Shown in pieces: positions 37,738 through 50,548 of a stretch of DNA of 64,000 bases (positions are counted from its first letter, which is position 1; every line of letters starts with the position of its first letter). The position numbers and the translations under genes are program-made. Below the pieces are notes generated by a model. It searched no databases, was not told the origin of the DNA, and saw nothing but the letters and a program-made list of their open reading frames with translations. This DNA comes from Pogostemon cablin (taxonomy: Eukaryota > Streptophyta > Magnoliopsida > Lamiales > Lamiaceae): NCBI GenBank assembly GCA_023678885.1, contig CM042983.1, positions 22,426,279 to 22,490,278 of the forward strand. Direction: 5' to 3'.

Positions 37738-38136
37738 GATACATCTTAATTATCATAAAAGGCACATAAAAAAAATATGGGTAGATAGATATTGTCATAT
37801 TTGATGATAATAGTGGCATTTTTTTTCTTAGCCCAAAGATTCAAGTCCATGGCAACTCAAAATATAAAATGCCCATCGCCACACAAAATTTGGGCATTTT
37901 TTTTTCTTAGCCCAAAGATTAAAGTCCATCGCCACACAAAATATAAAATGCCTATCGCCACACAAAATTAGGGCAGAATACAAAGGCAGGTTTCTGGTTT
38001 CCTTCATCACTTGCATATCTTCTGGATGAAATTTGAAGATGGCAACTTTTGCCCAAACCTGAGAATGCTTTGAAGCGAGCTGAAGGTAAGTTACCATTAG
38101 ACTGCAGCATATATTCTATGGTTATTCCAACAACTA
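37738..38136 (+). pseudogene. Duplicated promoter and exon 1 of eIF3a (broken copy)
   Basis: The block is a diverged copy of 41383-41898, the proximal promoter, 5' UTR, exon 1 and start of intron 1 of the complete eIF3a gene. Its ATG at 38039 is followed by ACTTTTGCCCAAACCTGAG, which has one extra C relative to the real gene and so meets a TGA after seven codons. The splice donor GAAGGTAAG is kept at 38085/38086. It has no downstream exons before unrelated repeat DNA begins at about 38137. It may keep promoter activity, but it cannot encode eIF3a. Confidence 0.9.
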
Positions 38137-39890
38137 AATTAATTAAGACGGAAGCAATAAAGTTTGAGATTTAATTATTAAATTACTAAACAATTAATTA
38201 AAATAACAAATAAAATAAACTAAGCACTAGAAGAATACGAAAGTGTCTCAAGAATGGAGAATAAATAACTCTAGGGTAATCAAGTTTTACTACTTAACTT
38301 CCCTCTCAAGTGTAGGCCGACTCTGCCTTATGGACTATGGACGTATCACTAAACCGTGCAAATCTACTCTATAGACACAAGTAAATATGCGCGTAACACG
38401 TGTGAATAACCTTGGAGCAAGAGATATAATTTCAACCTCTTTCTAGGTACTATCAGTATCAATTATTTTCCTCGTCTGAAATCTAACCTGATATGATCTC
38501 CCTTTAGGTACTATAAAATTACCCTCTTTATCCTGCTGACTAACCCGAATTCAATTTAATTAATAAGCATTCATATATGATAGTTCTAATGAAGCTTCCG
38601 AGTCCCCTCACTTAGAATCATAACATGGAATCCTGTTCAGCGGTGAACACATTCAATCTACAACTAAGATATATATTCAAACTCTATATACCAATTGAAG
38701 ATGCACAAAATGATCGTGAATATGGATTAAGAAAGCACAATCATATATAAAATCAATCCACAAATAGTGTTGTACGCAGGACACACAAGAGTGTTTAATT
38801 AATACATAAAACCTTCAAAACCTTAGATCTACCAAAATGGTTCTAGCCCATGATGTTGCGAAGAACACTCATGGAGATAGGATAGATCTTACCCATATGT
38901 CTGGAAAATACAAGATAAATTAGGAAACGATAAAAATCCTAGATGTGGGCGTCGTCGCGTCCTTCTCCATCTTGAATCCTCCTCTTGGTTCTCCTCTTGA
39001 TTCCACAGACGAATCTTCACAGTGATGGATGGATCCTCTTGGTTCTCCTCTTGATTCCACAGACGAATCTTCACAGTGATTGAGGGATGGAGGAAATGAT
39101 GTGGATGATGGTTGGGGGGTGATCTCCCCTGTGGGGTGGTGTAGAATGGATGTGTGGCCTCCCTTTTCATATGTAAACTGTATCCCTTTTATACTTGTAA
39201 AACATCCTAATGGACCTTGGATGAGTTTTTTCTTAAAAAATATGAAAATACATGCTACTGGAGGTACAGAATTACCAAAATAACTGCTCCAGGTCGAGCG
39301 GGGTCTACTCTGGTTGAGCGGCAATATGCAGTCTCACCGTTTCGCGCATAACTTTAACATTCGAGCTCCAATTTAAGTGATTCTTGCACTATCACGATCC
39401 TCTCTTCCTTGATTTTTTATCCATATAAAGAACTCACAAAAACTTCAACATTTGAAGGTGTAACAATCCATGCAAAGTGATACCATCATGCTAAGCTGAA
39501 ACACCTTGCGCAACATCACTATTTTGATCATAACTTTCTCGTTTTGATTTCAATTGAGGTATTTCTTATGCCAAAACAATCCTCTCTTCTGTGGCTTTCC
39601 AACCATTTATCACACTTCTAGTTTTGAGTTTCAAAAGAATACAGAAAAATTATACAATTTGGACGTGCATTTTTTAGCATTCTTGCACAAGTTGCACCTT
39701 TTCTCCAACTTTGCGCTTTTGATCATTTTTCTATCTAAAATACAATAAAACACCTCAAACATACTTTTTCTCACATCTATTGAATATAAGACACTTGTAC
39801 TATATATAACAATAATTTCCATAAAAAAAGTGTTAAATTAGACACTAAAATACGCTTATTTTCACTTTCTTCAGTACTTAGGAGTAATTA
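38137..39890 (-). mobile_element. LTR-retrotransposon-like sequence, minus orientation
   Basis: Minus-strand sequence from about 39840 (TTAGTGTCTAATTTAACACT) to 39300 matches, in order, the plus-strand sequence of 60320-60690: AACGAGAAAGTTATGAT, CTTTGCATG, TTTATATGGATA, TCAAGGAAGAGAGGATCG and GTTATGCGCGAAACGGTGAG. A TATA-like GTATAAAAGGGA lies near 39190, followed by a leader with CACACATCCATTCTACACCA. These features fit a plant LTR, but no protein-coding part and no clear ends were found. It separates the broken and intact eIF3a 5' regions. Confidence 0.5.
38985..39090. repeat. 51-54 bp tandem duplication
   Basis: The ordered phrases CCTCTTGGTTCTCCTCTTGA and TTCCACAGACGAATCTTCAC occur twice in immediate succession within the leader of the LTR-like element. 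Confidence 0.85.
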
Positions 39891-40427
39891 TCACATATAT
39901 ATTAATCAAGATGATAAGTCAGCCAAGGTTTATTCCATTTTTATTTCTACGACAATTACCCTCTTTGGATTAATGGCAGTGCGATGAGTGGAACATGGTT
40001 AATAACCCACGTACTCAACTGTTGAACCACCAGAGACATAGGTAAGATAATAAGTCATGTACTCTTTATATTATTATTATTATTATTATTATTTATTACG
40101 AATATACGTGCAATACTTAATAACTAAGATATGATACACTTATAAATTAAAACAAATACTTGTACATTTTCTTATTACATAATTACCACATAATTATCAC
40201 ATAATTATAAAATGCACATAACACAAATTAAATTATATTGGCACATGAGTAGTGAGAAACTCGGGTATCACATTAGATGTACCACATTCAATATTGGGCA
40301 AGACTTGACATTTCCATAATAAAAATTAATAAATAATAATTGAATGAACAAAAAATATTAAGTATGAATTAAATATATAATAAAATAATAAATTTACACG
40401 CACACATAATTTTTAAGGGCAAAGAGG

Positions 40428-40602
40428 GTGAGATCGTTTTACGGATCCTCTTATGTGAGACATATCATCCATTAACCCAATTAAATAAATTTTAAGAATA
40501 TTGTTTGGATGTAATCAAATCAGAAAATTTAAAAATAATTAGATTAAAATATTTTTAAAGAACTCTATTTGGTTGCCACCAAAATAAAAGATTGAAAAAT
40601 TA

Positions 40603-40638
<36 letters not shown>

Positions 40639-41128
40639 TATATTTTTTATTATTTAAAAATGTAATAGTTTAAAATTTGTTTTAATTTAAATATAATAAA
40701 TTTATAAAAAGTGATAATACATGATAACTATATGAAAAAGAGATGCCCAATTGATAAAAAGTGACAACGATGTAGAATGGATAAAACGTGATAATTTTTT
40801 TAATAAAAAATGATTCATAATCAAAGAAAATTGATGTTCGTATAATTGAGTTATTTCACGAATAATTTACTGAAATAATAAAAAGTGATAGTAATTTTAA
40901 TAAAAAGTGATACAAGATATACAAAACATTGTAGTTAAATTATCTCATGAACTATACGTAGAATGAATAAAATATAATAACGATTTTATTGTAAAGTGAT
41001 ATCCGATTAGAATAAAGTGATAATAGAATAGTTAGACTATTTAAAAAATAATTACTAATAATATTATTATTATTGAATAATTAATTAATAATAATAAAAA
41101 AATAAAAAAATGATATTAAGAGTAATTT

Positions 41129-41207
<79 letters not shown>

Positions 41208-41349
41208 TAAACCTATAAAAACAAACATGAATTTCTATTTTTATCTTCAACTTTTCTTAATCTTTTTAATTTTATTATATTTATAAATTATTTAATTTTA
41301 ATCTTGAAATCCTGACCTTCCACATAAAAAGATCGTGAGACGATCACAC
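40428..41349. mobile_element. MITE-like element with GTGAGATCGT ends and AAAAGTGATAA interior
   Basis: The left end GTGAGATCGTTTTACGGATC aligns with the inverse of the right end (GTGTGATCGTCTCACGATCT). The interior repeats AAAAAGTGATAA variants. It includes (TA)n at 40606-40633 and a long (TA)n(TG)n at 41134-41208. Relatives lie at 9.7-10.7, 28.9 and 54.2 kb and inside the nested hAT at 58.5-59.4 kb. Confidence 0.6.
41134..41208. repeat. (TA)n(TG)n microsatellite
   Basis: About 60 bases of TA followed by TGTATGTGTGTGTG. Confidence 0.95.
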
Positions 41350-41382
41350 AAGACTTATCCATTTTTAAAAAAGAAAAAAATC

Positions 41383-41801
41383 GATACATCTTAATTATCA
41401 TAAAAGGCACATGAAAATATGATTAGATAGTTGTTATCATATTTGATGATGATAGTGTCTTTTTTTTTTCTTAGCCCAAAGATTAAAGTCCATTGCAATT
41501 CAAAATATAAAATATCTATAACCACACAAAATTTGGGTTTTTTTTTTCTTCTCTTAGCCAAAACATTAAAGCCTATCAATGCCCATCGCCACACAAAATT
41601 TGGGCTTTTTTTTTTTCCTTAGCCCAGCCTATCGACACACAAAATATAAAATACCCATACCCATCGCCACACAAAATAAGGGCAAGACACAAAGGCAGAA
41701 ACTTTTCCTTCATCACCTGCAATCTTCTAAGAATTAGGTCAAGAACACAAAGGCAGAAACGTTTCCTTCATCACCTGCAATCTTCTTGCTGAAATTTGAA
41801 G
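41383..41801 (+). promoter_or_regulatory. eIF3a proximal promoter and 5' UTR with tandem repeats
   Basis: The region has several copies of a 60-75 bp unit with TCTTAGCCCAAAGATTAAAG, ATCGCCACACAAAAT and a T-tract (about 41460-41690). The 5' UTR then repeats ACACAAAGGCAGAAAC followed by TTTCCTTCATCACCTGCAAT twice (about 41687-41790). The broken upstream copy has this second unit only once. GGCCCA-like motifs (TTAGCCCA) are common in promoters of plant translation genes. No clear TATA box is evident. Confidence 0.6.
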
Positions 41802-44800
41802 ATGGCGACTTTTGCCAAACCTGAGAATGCTTTGAAGCGTGCTGAAGGTAAGTTAACATTAGACTGCAGCATGTATTCTATGGTTATTCCAACAACTAGT
41901 ACATTAAAAATCTTTTGCTTTTACCACTTTCAACGATGCCATAATTTTAATGCACTATGTTTCTAGTTGAAGCCTTGTATATAGCCTAGTTCCCAAGTAT
42001 ATGGACAATTTATATATGATTCATGCTTTAGTTAAAGAATCACTGATCAAAATGACTTGGATGCTTTGTCAATTTTCCAAATGGTGTACTTAGGGGTGTT
42101 CTTATTTTATTTTATTTATTCTTAAATTTAAATAATCCATATCTCAGTTGAACCAGCACAAGAAAAAAAAAGAATAAGAAAAAGAAAAAAGAGACTGATC
42201 TTATTTAGCAGTTAATGAAGGAGAAGCAAACTATCTCAACACTCAACAGCAATAAGAAATATAGTACTATTAGTTTTAATATGTACGTGTGCTGTTGCAG
42301 AGTTGATCAATGTTGGTCAAAAGCAAGAAGCTCTTGAAGCTCTTCATAGCTTTATTACCTTTAGGAGGAATAGAGCTTGGACAAGAACTCATGAGAAGAT
42401 CATGTTTAAATATGTGGAGCTGTGTGTTGACATGAGGAGGGGGAGACATGCTAAGGATGGCCTTATCCAATATCGTGGTATCTGCCAACAATTTAACATT
42501 ACCTCTTTGGAAGAGGTCATTAAGCATTTTATGCAGTTAGCCACTGAGAAAGCTGAGCATGCGCGTACGATGGCCCAGGCTTTAGAAGAGGCTCTGGATG
42601 TAGATGACCTAGAAGCAGATAAAAGGCCCGAAGATCTGATGTTGAGCTATGTTAGTGGAGAGAAAGGAAAAGACAGATCGGATCGCGAGCTTGTCACACC
42701 ATGGTTCAAGTTCTTGTGGGAGACATACAGAAATGTGCTGGAAATTCTAAGGAACAACTCAAAATTGGAAGGACTTTATGCGGTAATTTTTTTGTTGTTT
42801 TTATAGTCAGCTTGTTTAATTATTTTGGGTTCCTAAGCTTTGATTTTACCCCGCTAGAAACCTTAATTGCTTTGATAGAGTCTTAAAACTCGAGATTATT
42901 TAAATAGACTTCTTCAATCATATACACACATACAGTAACATGGTGTCCTGGTGGATATCAAGCGCGTGTGCTTTGGCTCTCACAATTTTTGTTTCTTATA
43001 GTATGCTTATGATTGCTTTAACGTGTAAACAAATTAAATATCACTCAATATTCAAATTTTAATCTCATGTTTTATTGTTCTAGCATCTTTTGTACTCTCT
43101 TTTTCCTTTTCTCTTTGTTCTAATAAAATCTCTTTGTCAAATTTTAATCTCATGCTCTCATTGAGTGATGATGTTTATGTCAAATGCTCAGATGACCGCA
43201 CACCGAGCCTTCCAATTTTGTAAGCAGTACAAACGAACTACTGAATTCCGGAGATTGTGTGAAATAATAAGGAATCATCTCGCAAACCTTAACAAATACA
43301 AAGACCAGCGAGATAGACCCGATCTTAGTGCTCCAGAGAGCTTGCAATTATACCTTGACACCAGATTTGAGCAACTGAAAGTCGCAACTGAACTTGAGCT
43401 TTGGCAGGTTTGATGACTTCTTTTTTTTTTTTTTCGGGCACACAGTTGCATACAATTATTACCATTAACTTCATGTGTCCCACTGATTTTCACTAAGTGC
43501 CTTGTTTTGTTTTATTCTGTAGGAAGCCTTTCGTTCAATTGAGGATATACATTCCCTGATGGGCATGGTTAAAAAAACACCAAAGCCTTCATTGATGGTG
43601 GTTTATTATTCCAAGCTTTCTGAGATATTCTGGATGTCAAACAGCCATCTTTATCATGCTTATGCATGGCTTAAGCTATTCTCACTTCAGAAAAGCTTTA
43701 ACAAAAACCTTACTCAGAAGGATTTGCAGTTGATTGCGTCATCAGTTGTCTTAGCTGCACTCTCAGTACCCCCTTATGATCGTTCATATGGGGCATCTCA
43801 TATGGAGCTTGAAAATGAGAAAGAACGTAGTTTCAAAGTGGCAGGCTTTATTGCTTTTGACGTTGAATCCAAACTAGAAAACAGGGAAATGGTAATGCCT
43901 CTCTTCCTCTTATGTTTTTCTCTCTTTATTATATTTTTCCATTTTTTTTCTCACTTGCCTATGTTTAATTTTTTTCAGCTTTCCAGGTCATCTCTTCTCT
44001 TGGATTTGGTAAGCTCCAAGCCCTTACATCAACTAGTACTATGATTTTATATTTAACTTCTATAATCTTGCTCAGCTAAATGTATTGCCAGACTACAATG
44101 CTCGAACTTTATTGAATAATTTTCTGGATTGAGTATTTTCCTCGTTTCTTTACTAGTGTATTGGTTTGTTAAAAAGTTCATTGGGTCTTTGTTCAGGCGG
44201 CCAAAGGTGTAATGAACTGTGTAACTCAAGAAGTGAAGGATCTCTACCATATTCTGGAACATGAATTTCTCCCACTGGACCTTGCACAGCAAGTACAGTC
44301 ATTGTTGGCTAAAATTTCAAAGTTAGGGGGTAAACTTGCTTCTGCTGCTTCTGTTCCAGAAGTGCAACTTTCACAGTATGTTTATTCCTTGGAGAAGCTT
44401 GCTACACTTAGGTTGTTGCAGCGGGTATGTATTACAATTCTATTATCATGCATCTTCGGATACATTAATTGTTTGGCGTCATGCTTAATGTACATCTCAC
44501 ATATATTCAGGTCTCTCAGGTCTATCAAACTATGAGTATTGATAACCTGTCAAGGATTATTCCCTTCTTTGGTTTTCCGATTGTTGAGAAGATCTCTGTG
44601 GATGCCGTCAAGAATAATTTCTTAACAATGAAATTGGATTATCGGCAGGGTGCGATTTTCTTTACTAATAAGGTATCCATCTTGTTGCTTGTAACGTATT
44701 TCTTAAAATGGTTGAAATAAGAAAAAAAGAACAGGCTCCCTTAAACTTTTCAAGTGTTGATGCCACTGCATTATCTATGTTCACTGTGTGCTGGTTTTAT

Positions 44801-47355
44801 TTTTTGAGTTTCGCATATACTTTCAAGTCTCGAGTAAAAAGAAGTTATATATTGAATTATTTTCACATTCAGAGTCTTGAATCAGAAGGCCTACGAGATC
44901 ACCTCTCTCTATTTGCTGAATCCCTTTGCAAATCAAGGGCTATGGTCTATGCTCCTATGAAGAGAACTTCAAAATTAGGTGAAACACTTGCAGATCTAGT
45001 GGAAGTAGTTGAGAAGGAGCACAAGCGTCTTCTTGCACGCAAGTCAATTATTGAAAAGCGTAAAGAAGAACAAGAACGGCAACTTTTAGAAATGGTAAAC
45101 ATTTTTTTCTTTTGAAAGAGTATCGCCTCTGATGCACTCATTAGTTTTATTATTTCTTGGTACAAGTTAATATTTTAGTTCATTAATTTGCCTTGAATAT
45201 TTTCAAGGAACGAGAGGAGGAGGCTAAGAGACTAAAGATACAGAAAATAACTGAAGAGGCTGAGCAGAAAAGGCTTGCTTCTGAGTTTCAGCTTATGAAG
45301 AATCAAAGAATTCTCCGGGAAATTGAGGAGCGAGAGCTTGAGGAAGCCCAAGCATTGCTTCAAGAAGCTGAAAAACGTAGTAAGAAGAAAGGGAAGAAAC
45401 CAGTATTAGAGGGAGTAAGTTGGCTGATGCTTCCATTCGATTATTGCTTTTTGTCAAACCTGTTATCTGAACTGATAATTTTAATATGCACCAGGAAAAA
45501 ATAACCAAGCAGACCTTGATGGATCTTGCTGTTAGTGAGCAGCGCAGGGAGAAGCAAGAAATGGAGAAGAAATTACAAAAGCTTGCCAAGACTATGGACT
45601 ACTTGGAGAGAGCAAAAAGAGAAGAGGCAGCTCCACTTATTGAGGCTGGATTTCAGCAGCGTTTAGCTGAAGAGGAGGCGCTGCACAAAATTGAAGAGCA
45701 GGTTTGATGTGTGATCTTATTATTAGGATTCGTCATGCTTGAGATTTTCTTCATTGATTCGAAATAAAATTTTGGCTGTGAGATTTGTGCTGATTATAAA
45801 TTGATCATGCCATTTTACTTTTATCTTGATGCAGCGAGAGGTTGATGTAAGCAGGCAACGACATGCTGGAGACCTAGAGGAAAAAAAGAGGCTTGGCAGG
45901 ATGTTGGAACATAAGGTTTTTATTTATATTTAAGAATTTGATACTTTCATTCTTCTTACCAGATTCCAGGGTAGCTTACTGAGCCCCATTTTATTAGTTG
46001 GATTTAAATGAAGACTTTCTTGTTATTTAAGGAAATAGTATTTCTGTTCTTTAGCCCAAATTTATCGACTCAATACTTTAAAAGCTCATTGCGTTTAAGG
46101 TTTGCAGATCATTTTAAACTTATAGCCTTTTTTTAAAGTTCAATGCACAACTAGCACTGCACTTGTTTGTTGGGTAAACTCCATTAAAAGGTTGAATAAG
46201 AAACAAACTGCTGGATGTAGCTATTATTCATAAACTCTGTAATGCATCTCTTTTTAGTGATACTTTTACCTTTCTGCTTTTAATTTGGAGATTCTGTGTG
46301 CGACTTGCCATCCCTTACTTTTTATTAATGGATAGAAATGAATATTTTAGTTTATAATTGATGTCACCGTATCTTGCAGTTAAGTTTTCATGAGAAGGTG
46401 CTGAATCGCAGGAGAGATGAATATGACAGCCTTAGGCAAGAGAGAGAACAAACCATCGTAAATATTATCTTCGCAAGGAAGGAAGAAAGGGTGGCTAAGA
46501 GGAGAATGATATATTTTCTGAGAACTGAAGAGGAGAGGCTGAAAAGATTGCGCGAAGAGGAGGATGCACGAAAGCTTGAAGGTACCCTTTAACCATTTTT
46601 TTTTTCGATTTGTCTTAATATCTTTGAAAATGATTTCAATCTTATCCTTTAGTAATATGTAATTGCATTGTTTCCAAACCTTCATATCGGTCTAAATGTT
46701 TAATTGTGACAACATTGATGATAATCATTTCATCTAAAAATGATTGAAGAGAGTTCAATTTTTTTTTTTTTTATCGTCTTTCTTTACCCTGATCTTTATT
46801 CATATGCCCTTAAAACATGTAAAGAGCATTGTAAATTGTAAGTGAATTTGATTTGAGCTTCAGCCAGATATAATACATCTCTAGATCTGTCATTTTTTTC
46901 CACATGGGTTCTTAGAATTGGATTACTTGTGTTTTGCAGAGATGGAGAGGCGAAAGAAAGAGGAAGCTGAACGAAGGGCCAAGCTGGATGAAATCGCTGA
47001 GAAGCAAAGGCAACGGGAGAGAGAATTGGAGGAAAAAGGAAGGCAGTGGAGGGAGGAGGTGTTAGGAAAATCATCTGCAGTACCCGCAAGAAGTAGCGAT
47101 GCGTCTCCTGCACGCACTGTGGAGGTACCTCCTGCTGCTGCACCATCTACTGGAAAGTATGTGCCCAAATTCAAAAGAATGGCTGCTGAGGGTGGGGTCC
47201 CTGCACAACTCTCTTCTCAGACCCCACCTGAAACTGACAAGTGGTCAAGTGGCAGCCGGGTGGATGATCGAGGTGACAAATGGCGGGATGATCGCAGGCC
47301 CTCATTTGGTGGTGGCGGCGCACGGTCTTCATGGCAATCTAATAGAGCCCGTTGA
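41802..47355 (+). CDS. TIF3A1: Eukaryotic translation initiation factor 3 subunit A (13 exons, 955 aa)
   Basis: This is the largest scaffold subunit of eIF3, which joins the 40S ribosome and organises mRNA recruitment in the cytoplasm. Exons: 41802-41847, 42301-42782, 43192-43407, 43523-43891, 43979-44008, 44197-44424, 44511-44672, 44873-45094, 45208-45414, 45495-45701, 45835-45915, 46380-46581 and 46940-47355. Every border is AG/GT and the sum is 956 codons including TGA. The N-terminus MATFAKPENALKRAEELI and LEALHSFITFRRNRAWTRTH are characteristic. The PCI region is at about residues 390-510 (NCVTQEVKDLYHILEHEFLP). A long Arg/Glu/Lys-rich coiled coil fills about 560-880, followed by a low-complexity tail ending SSWQSNRAR. 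Length fits plant eIF3a (about 960-990 aa). The gene looks intact. The upstream duplicate copy of exon 1 cannot contribute in frame. Confidence 0.95.
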
Positions 47356-47555
47356 TATATTTTCTTCTATCCTGGACTGGATAGACATGCATGCCTAATG
47401 ATAATTTTGAATTATGTATGCGTATTATGTGTGTGCATTTGGATGTCTGACAAGTTGTGACGTACGTATTTGAATATCTGACAAGTTATGTGAAATAATT
47501 TATTTCTGTTTTTCATTTCATGCATTGTTATTTATCGTTGCTTCTTCATGCATTG

Positions 47556-47556
<1 letters not shown>
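47356..47556 (+). other. eIF3a 3' UTR
   Basis: Sequence downstream of the stop codon. A roughly 35 bp phrase (GTGTGCATTTGGATGTCTGA then CAAGTTGTG) is repeated with changes (CGTATTTGAATATCTGACAA). I cannot place the poly(A) site. Confidence 0.5.

Positions 47557-47625
<69 letters not shown>
47557..47625. repeat. (TA)n followed by a T25 tract
   Basis: A TA run of 44 bases followed directly by about 25 T residues. Confidence 0.95.
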
Positions 47626-47631
<6 letters not shown>

Positions 47632-49790
47632 TTTGGGGTGGGGGGTATGTGGGTGGTGTGGAAGGAGGTGGGGTTGAGGGATTGGGAGATACGGTATGGA
47701 AGAGGTAGTATGCCTTTGACAGTTTTTAAGAAAATTGAAGATCTTTCCTGCTGTTTGAAACTCTGGTTATAACTATCTAGCAGGGATGTTATTACACCAT
47801 TAGCTGCTGCAATTAGTTATTTACATAGGTAAGAAACTTTGTTTTATATGTAAGCAAATTGTGACAAGTAAAGAAATGAAATTATCTAATACACATGGGT
47901 GGAGGTTTGTGAGATATGTAATAAATATGAAACATGTTATTAACTTTAAATTGTTCTCTTCGAATAATTATACTAAATCTTGTCTGAGTATTCCATAAGT
48001 GTTATAATTCTATTTGTTTTCTATTTCAGATATCAATTAATTTGTCATATTGTAAACTAAATTCTACAATCAACCTTCTCTAATAGTTGTACTAAATATA
48101 TCATGATCAAAACCAATTATGCGTTGTACTACACCTTTTTACATGTTCTAATCATCATATCTTTTGAAATTTCATTTATTTCCATCTCTAGTCTCTACTT
48201 TTCAAAGCCAACATACCCTCATTGATAAACACAATTTTAACATTAAGATCATCCGAAAGTGTGATTACACAGACAGCTTAATAATATGTAATGGTGGATG
48301 CATGTAGCTTAAAATAAAAAACAAAAGGGAAAAAAGTTTTTTTATACAAATTTTAAATGGCATCATTGTTTTTTTTCCACCTCAAGTTTTTAGTAGTTTT
48401 ATAACCAAAAGCATAAATTTGGGTACCCCTCATGTAAATGAAATTACCATGCTGTCCCTCCAAAGTGACCAACCGACTACTTTAAGAATTTTAGCCACCC
48501 ACCCCGGTAGCCTTTTTCCCCATACCTTCCTCACCCTACTTCCAAAACCTAGGGCTCGCTCAATTGAAATTGAAAATTTTGAAATATTTTCAAAATTGAT
48601 GATGTACTTCCATTTAAATCTCTTCTCTAAACCAGAGCGGCTGGAGAAACGAAAGGTCATCGGAGAAGAGAATTGACCAAATGTGGAACTTGGAGATCGT
48701 CATCACGACGGCAATGATATGTGGAAAGAGGAAAGGTGAAGAGGATCGAAGATTTGACGCCAGCGATGACATCGGCGACACAACAGTTTTGAGTTAAAAA
48801 GGGGACTCTCCAATGATGGGTGGCCGTCGTGGTTGAACGAGGTCGCAGGCTATGCCATTGAAGATTAAGCTAATGAGAAACTTTAAAGTGGACCATTTTG
48901 ATTACAGTTTTAAAAGTAGTCATCTGTTGTTAATTGGGTTTTTTTATATGTGTACTGGGCTTGATTACTGCTGGGTCAACTAAATTTTGGGTTTCTCAAG
49001 TCTAAGTCATTGGAGGAATTCAATTCCTTGTCTTCGCACATAGCCACGGTGGTGTTAGCCGATGGTAACCTGCTCGATGGACCTCGATAGTCCTTCACCA
49101 ACGATGTTTAAATTGATCAAACATCTTGGTTTGAAGCCCCCCTTAAAGAAATCTTGGTGAATGTTTACAAGTTTGTTTCCTGTACTGATTTTGACTTAAT
49201 AAGAACAGGTTCTCTCATATATATTTAATCGGTTTATTGGATTTTCTGGATTCTCTTTCATAAATTTTCTCTTTGAATCATAATCTTTCCTCTCTTTTTG
49301 GATTAATTGCTTTTTATATTGAAAAGGTGGGTTTAGAATTGTTTACATGGTATACATATACTAAAATTAACGGCACAATATTGATAGAAATGTGATGAAA
49401 GATGATGCATTATATGTATAATCACTACAACATGAGTGTCATAAGGTAAGACCCAAAAAATATTACATAACAATTGAAAAATGTTATTATAGGTCATAGG
49501 TAACATTGAAAATAAAGAAAGAAAGAAAGAAAGAAAGAAAGAAAAAGACTATATTGGAAGAATGAAAAAAAATCCTTCAACTACAGAATCTGGAAGAAAG
49601 CAGGCACGAGACAAGTTACTTGTGACCATAGATGACTAGATGTTACTAGATGTACCTGGTAAACTACTTATTGAATGAATCATCTTGGATATCCATAACC
49701 TGTGCAAGAGTGGAAAAACCCAGACCTTGACTATTGTTTTTATTCTAAAAGATGTATTATCATAACTATTTATATTGAGTTATGTGTTTT
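47626..49790. other. Intergenic DNA without a recognised gene
   Basis: A GC-richer part at about 48420-48880 has short open frames but no domain. A (GAAA)n microsatellite lies at 49514-49546. The rest is AT-rich and unremarkable. Confidence 0.4.
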
Positions 49791-49792
49791 AC

Positions 49793-49815
49793 TATAAACC
49801 CGCGCGATGCGCGGA
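49793..49815 (-). other. Degenerate Helitron-type 3' terminus
   Basis: A perfect 6 bp GC stem (CCGCGC-GAT-GCGCGG, 49800-49814) is followed on the minus strand by GTTTATAG and T. This is the common plant Helitron end with one change in CTAG. The rest of the element cannot be traced. Confidence 0.5.
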
Positions 49816-49942
49816 TACACGAAAAAATATTTATTGTATAAAACTTTAAAATAGTAATAATAATATATAAATATCATAAAAATATTTATTGTGAAAATAT
49901 TATGTATAAATTATTGTATAAAAGTTTAAAATAATAATAATA

Positions 49943-50231
49943 CTCCCTCCGTCCCACATATTTTTACTCACTTTCCATTTTGGGTTGTCCCACGTATTTT
50001 TACTCATTCCATTTTTGGTAAGAATACATAATATTTTATTACCTACTTTTTACAATCCCAACAACTTTAATTACTTTTTTGCACTTTATTCATCATTCCC
50101 AATAACTTTATTTACTTTTTTTTTTAAATTATTAATTTATCCCTACTTTTTCTTACATTATATATTAAAAAATAATACGTCTTAATCTCCGTGCCCGTAC
50201 AAATGAGTGAAAATACCCGGGACGGAGGGAG
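49943..50231 (+). mobile_element. Stowaway MITE, family A, copy 1
   Basis: Ends CTCCCTCCGTCCC and GGGACGGAGGGAG are perfect inverted repeats flanked by TA. The internal phrase CCCACGTATTTTTACTCATT is shared with copies 2 and 3 at 62.87 and 63.46 kb. Confidence 0.95.
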
Positions 50232-50343
50232 TAATATATAAATGTAATAAAAATATTTCTTGTGAAACTAACTTACATGTGACGGGTTAAAATATTATTG
50301 TTATATAGAAAAAAATATGTCTCTTGGTAGTTAATATATTATA

Positions 50344-50546
50344 CTCCATCTGTCCACTTTTAAGATATCAATTTTACTATTTTTGGAGTCCGCTTCAAAG
50401 GTATCTAGTTCCCCTATTTAGTAAAAAAGTACAAAATATGGCCCACCACTTCCCTTTAATACAACTATCCACTTTACATATAATAATAATACTCCTTAAT
50501 CCACGTGCAAAAAGGAAATGAATACCTTAGAACCGGACGGAGAGAG
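50344..50546 (+). mobile_element. Stowaway MITE, family B
   Basis: Ends CTCCATCTGTCCACTTTTAA and, inverted, CTCTCTCCGTCCGGTTCTAA are flanked by TA at 50342-50343 and 50547-50548. The interior differs from family A. Confidence 0.85.
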
Positions 50547-50548
50547 TA

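Noticed and set aside
37828..38097. 89-codon minus-strand frame
   Set aside because: It is antisense to the broken copy of the eIF3a promoter and exon 1.
39990..40050. tRNA or SINE trace (AACCCACGTACTCAACTGTTG)
   Set aside because: It resembles B-box-like relics in hAT MITEs, but there are no ends or structure to support a call.
47548..47772. 74-codon frame after eIF3a
   Set aside because: It begins as translation of a TA and poly-T run with no recognisable protein downstream.
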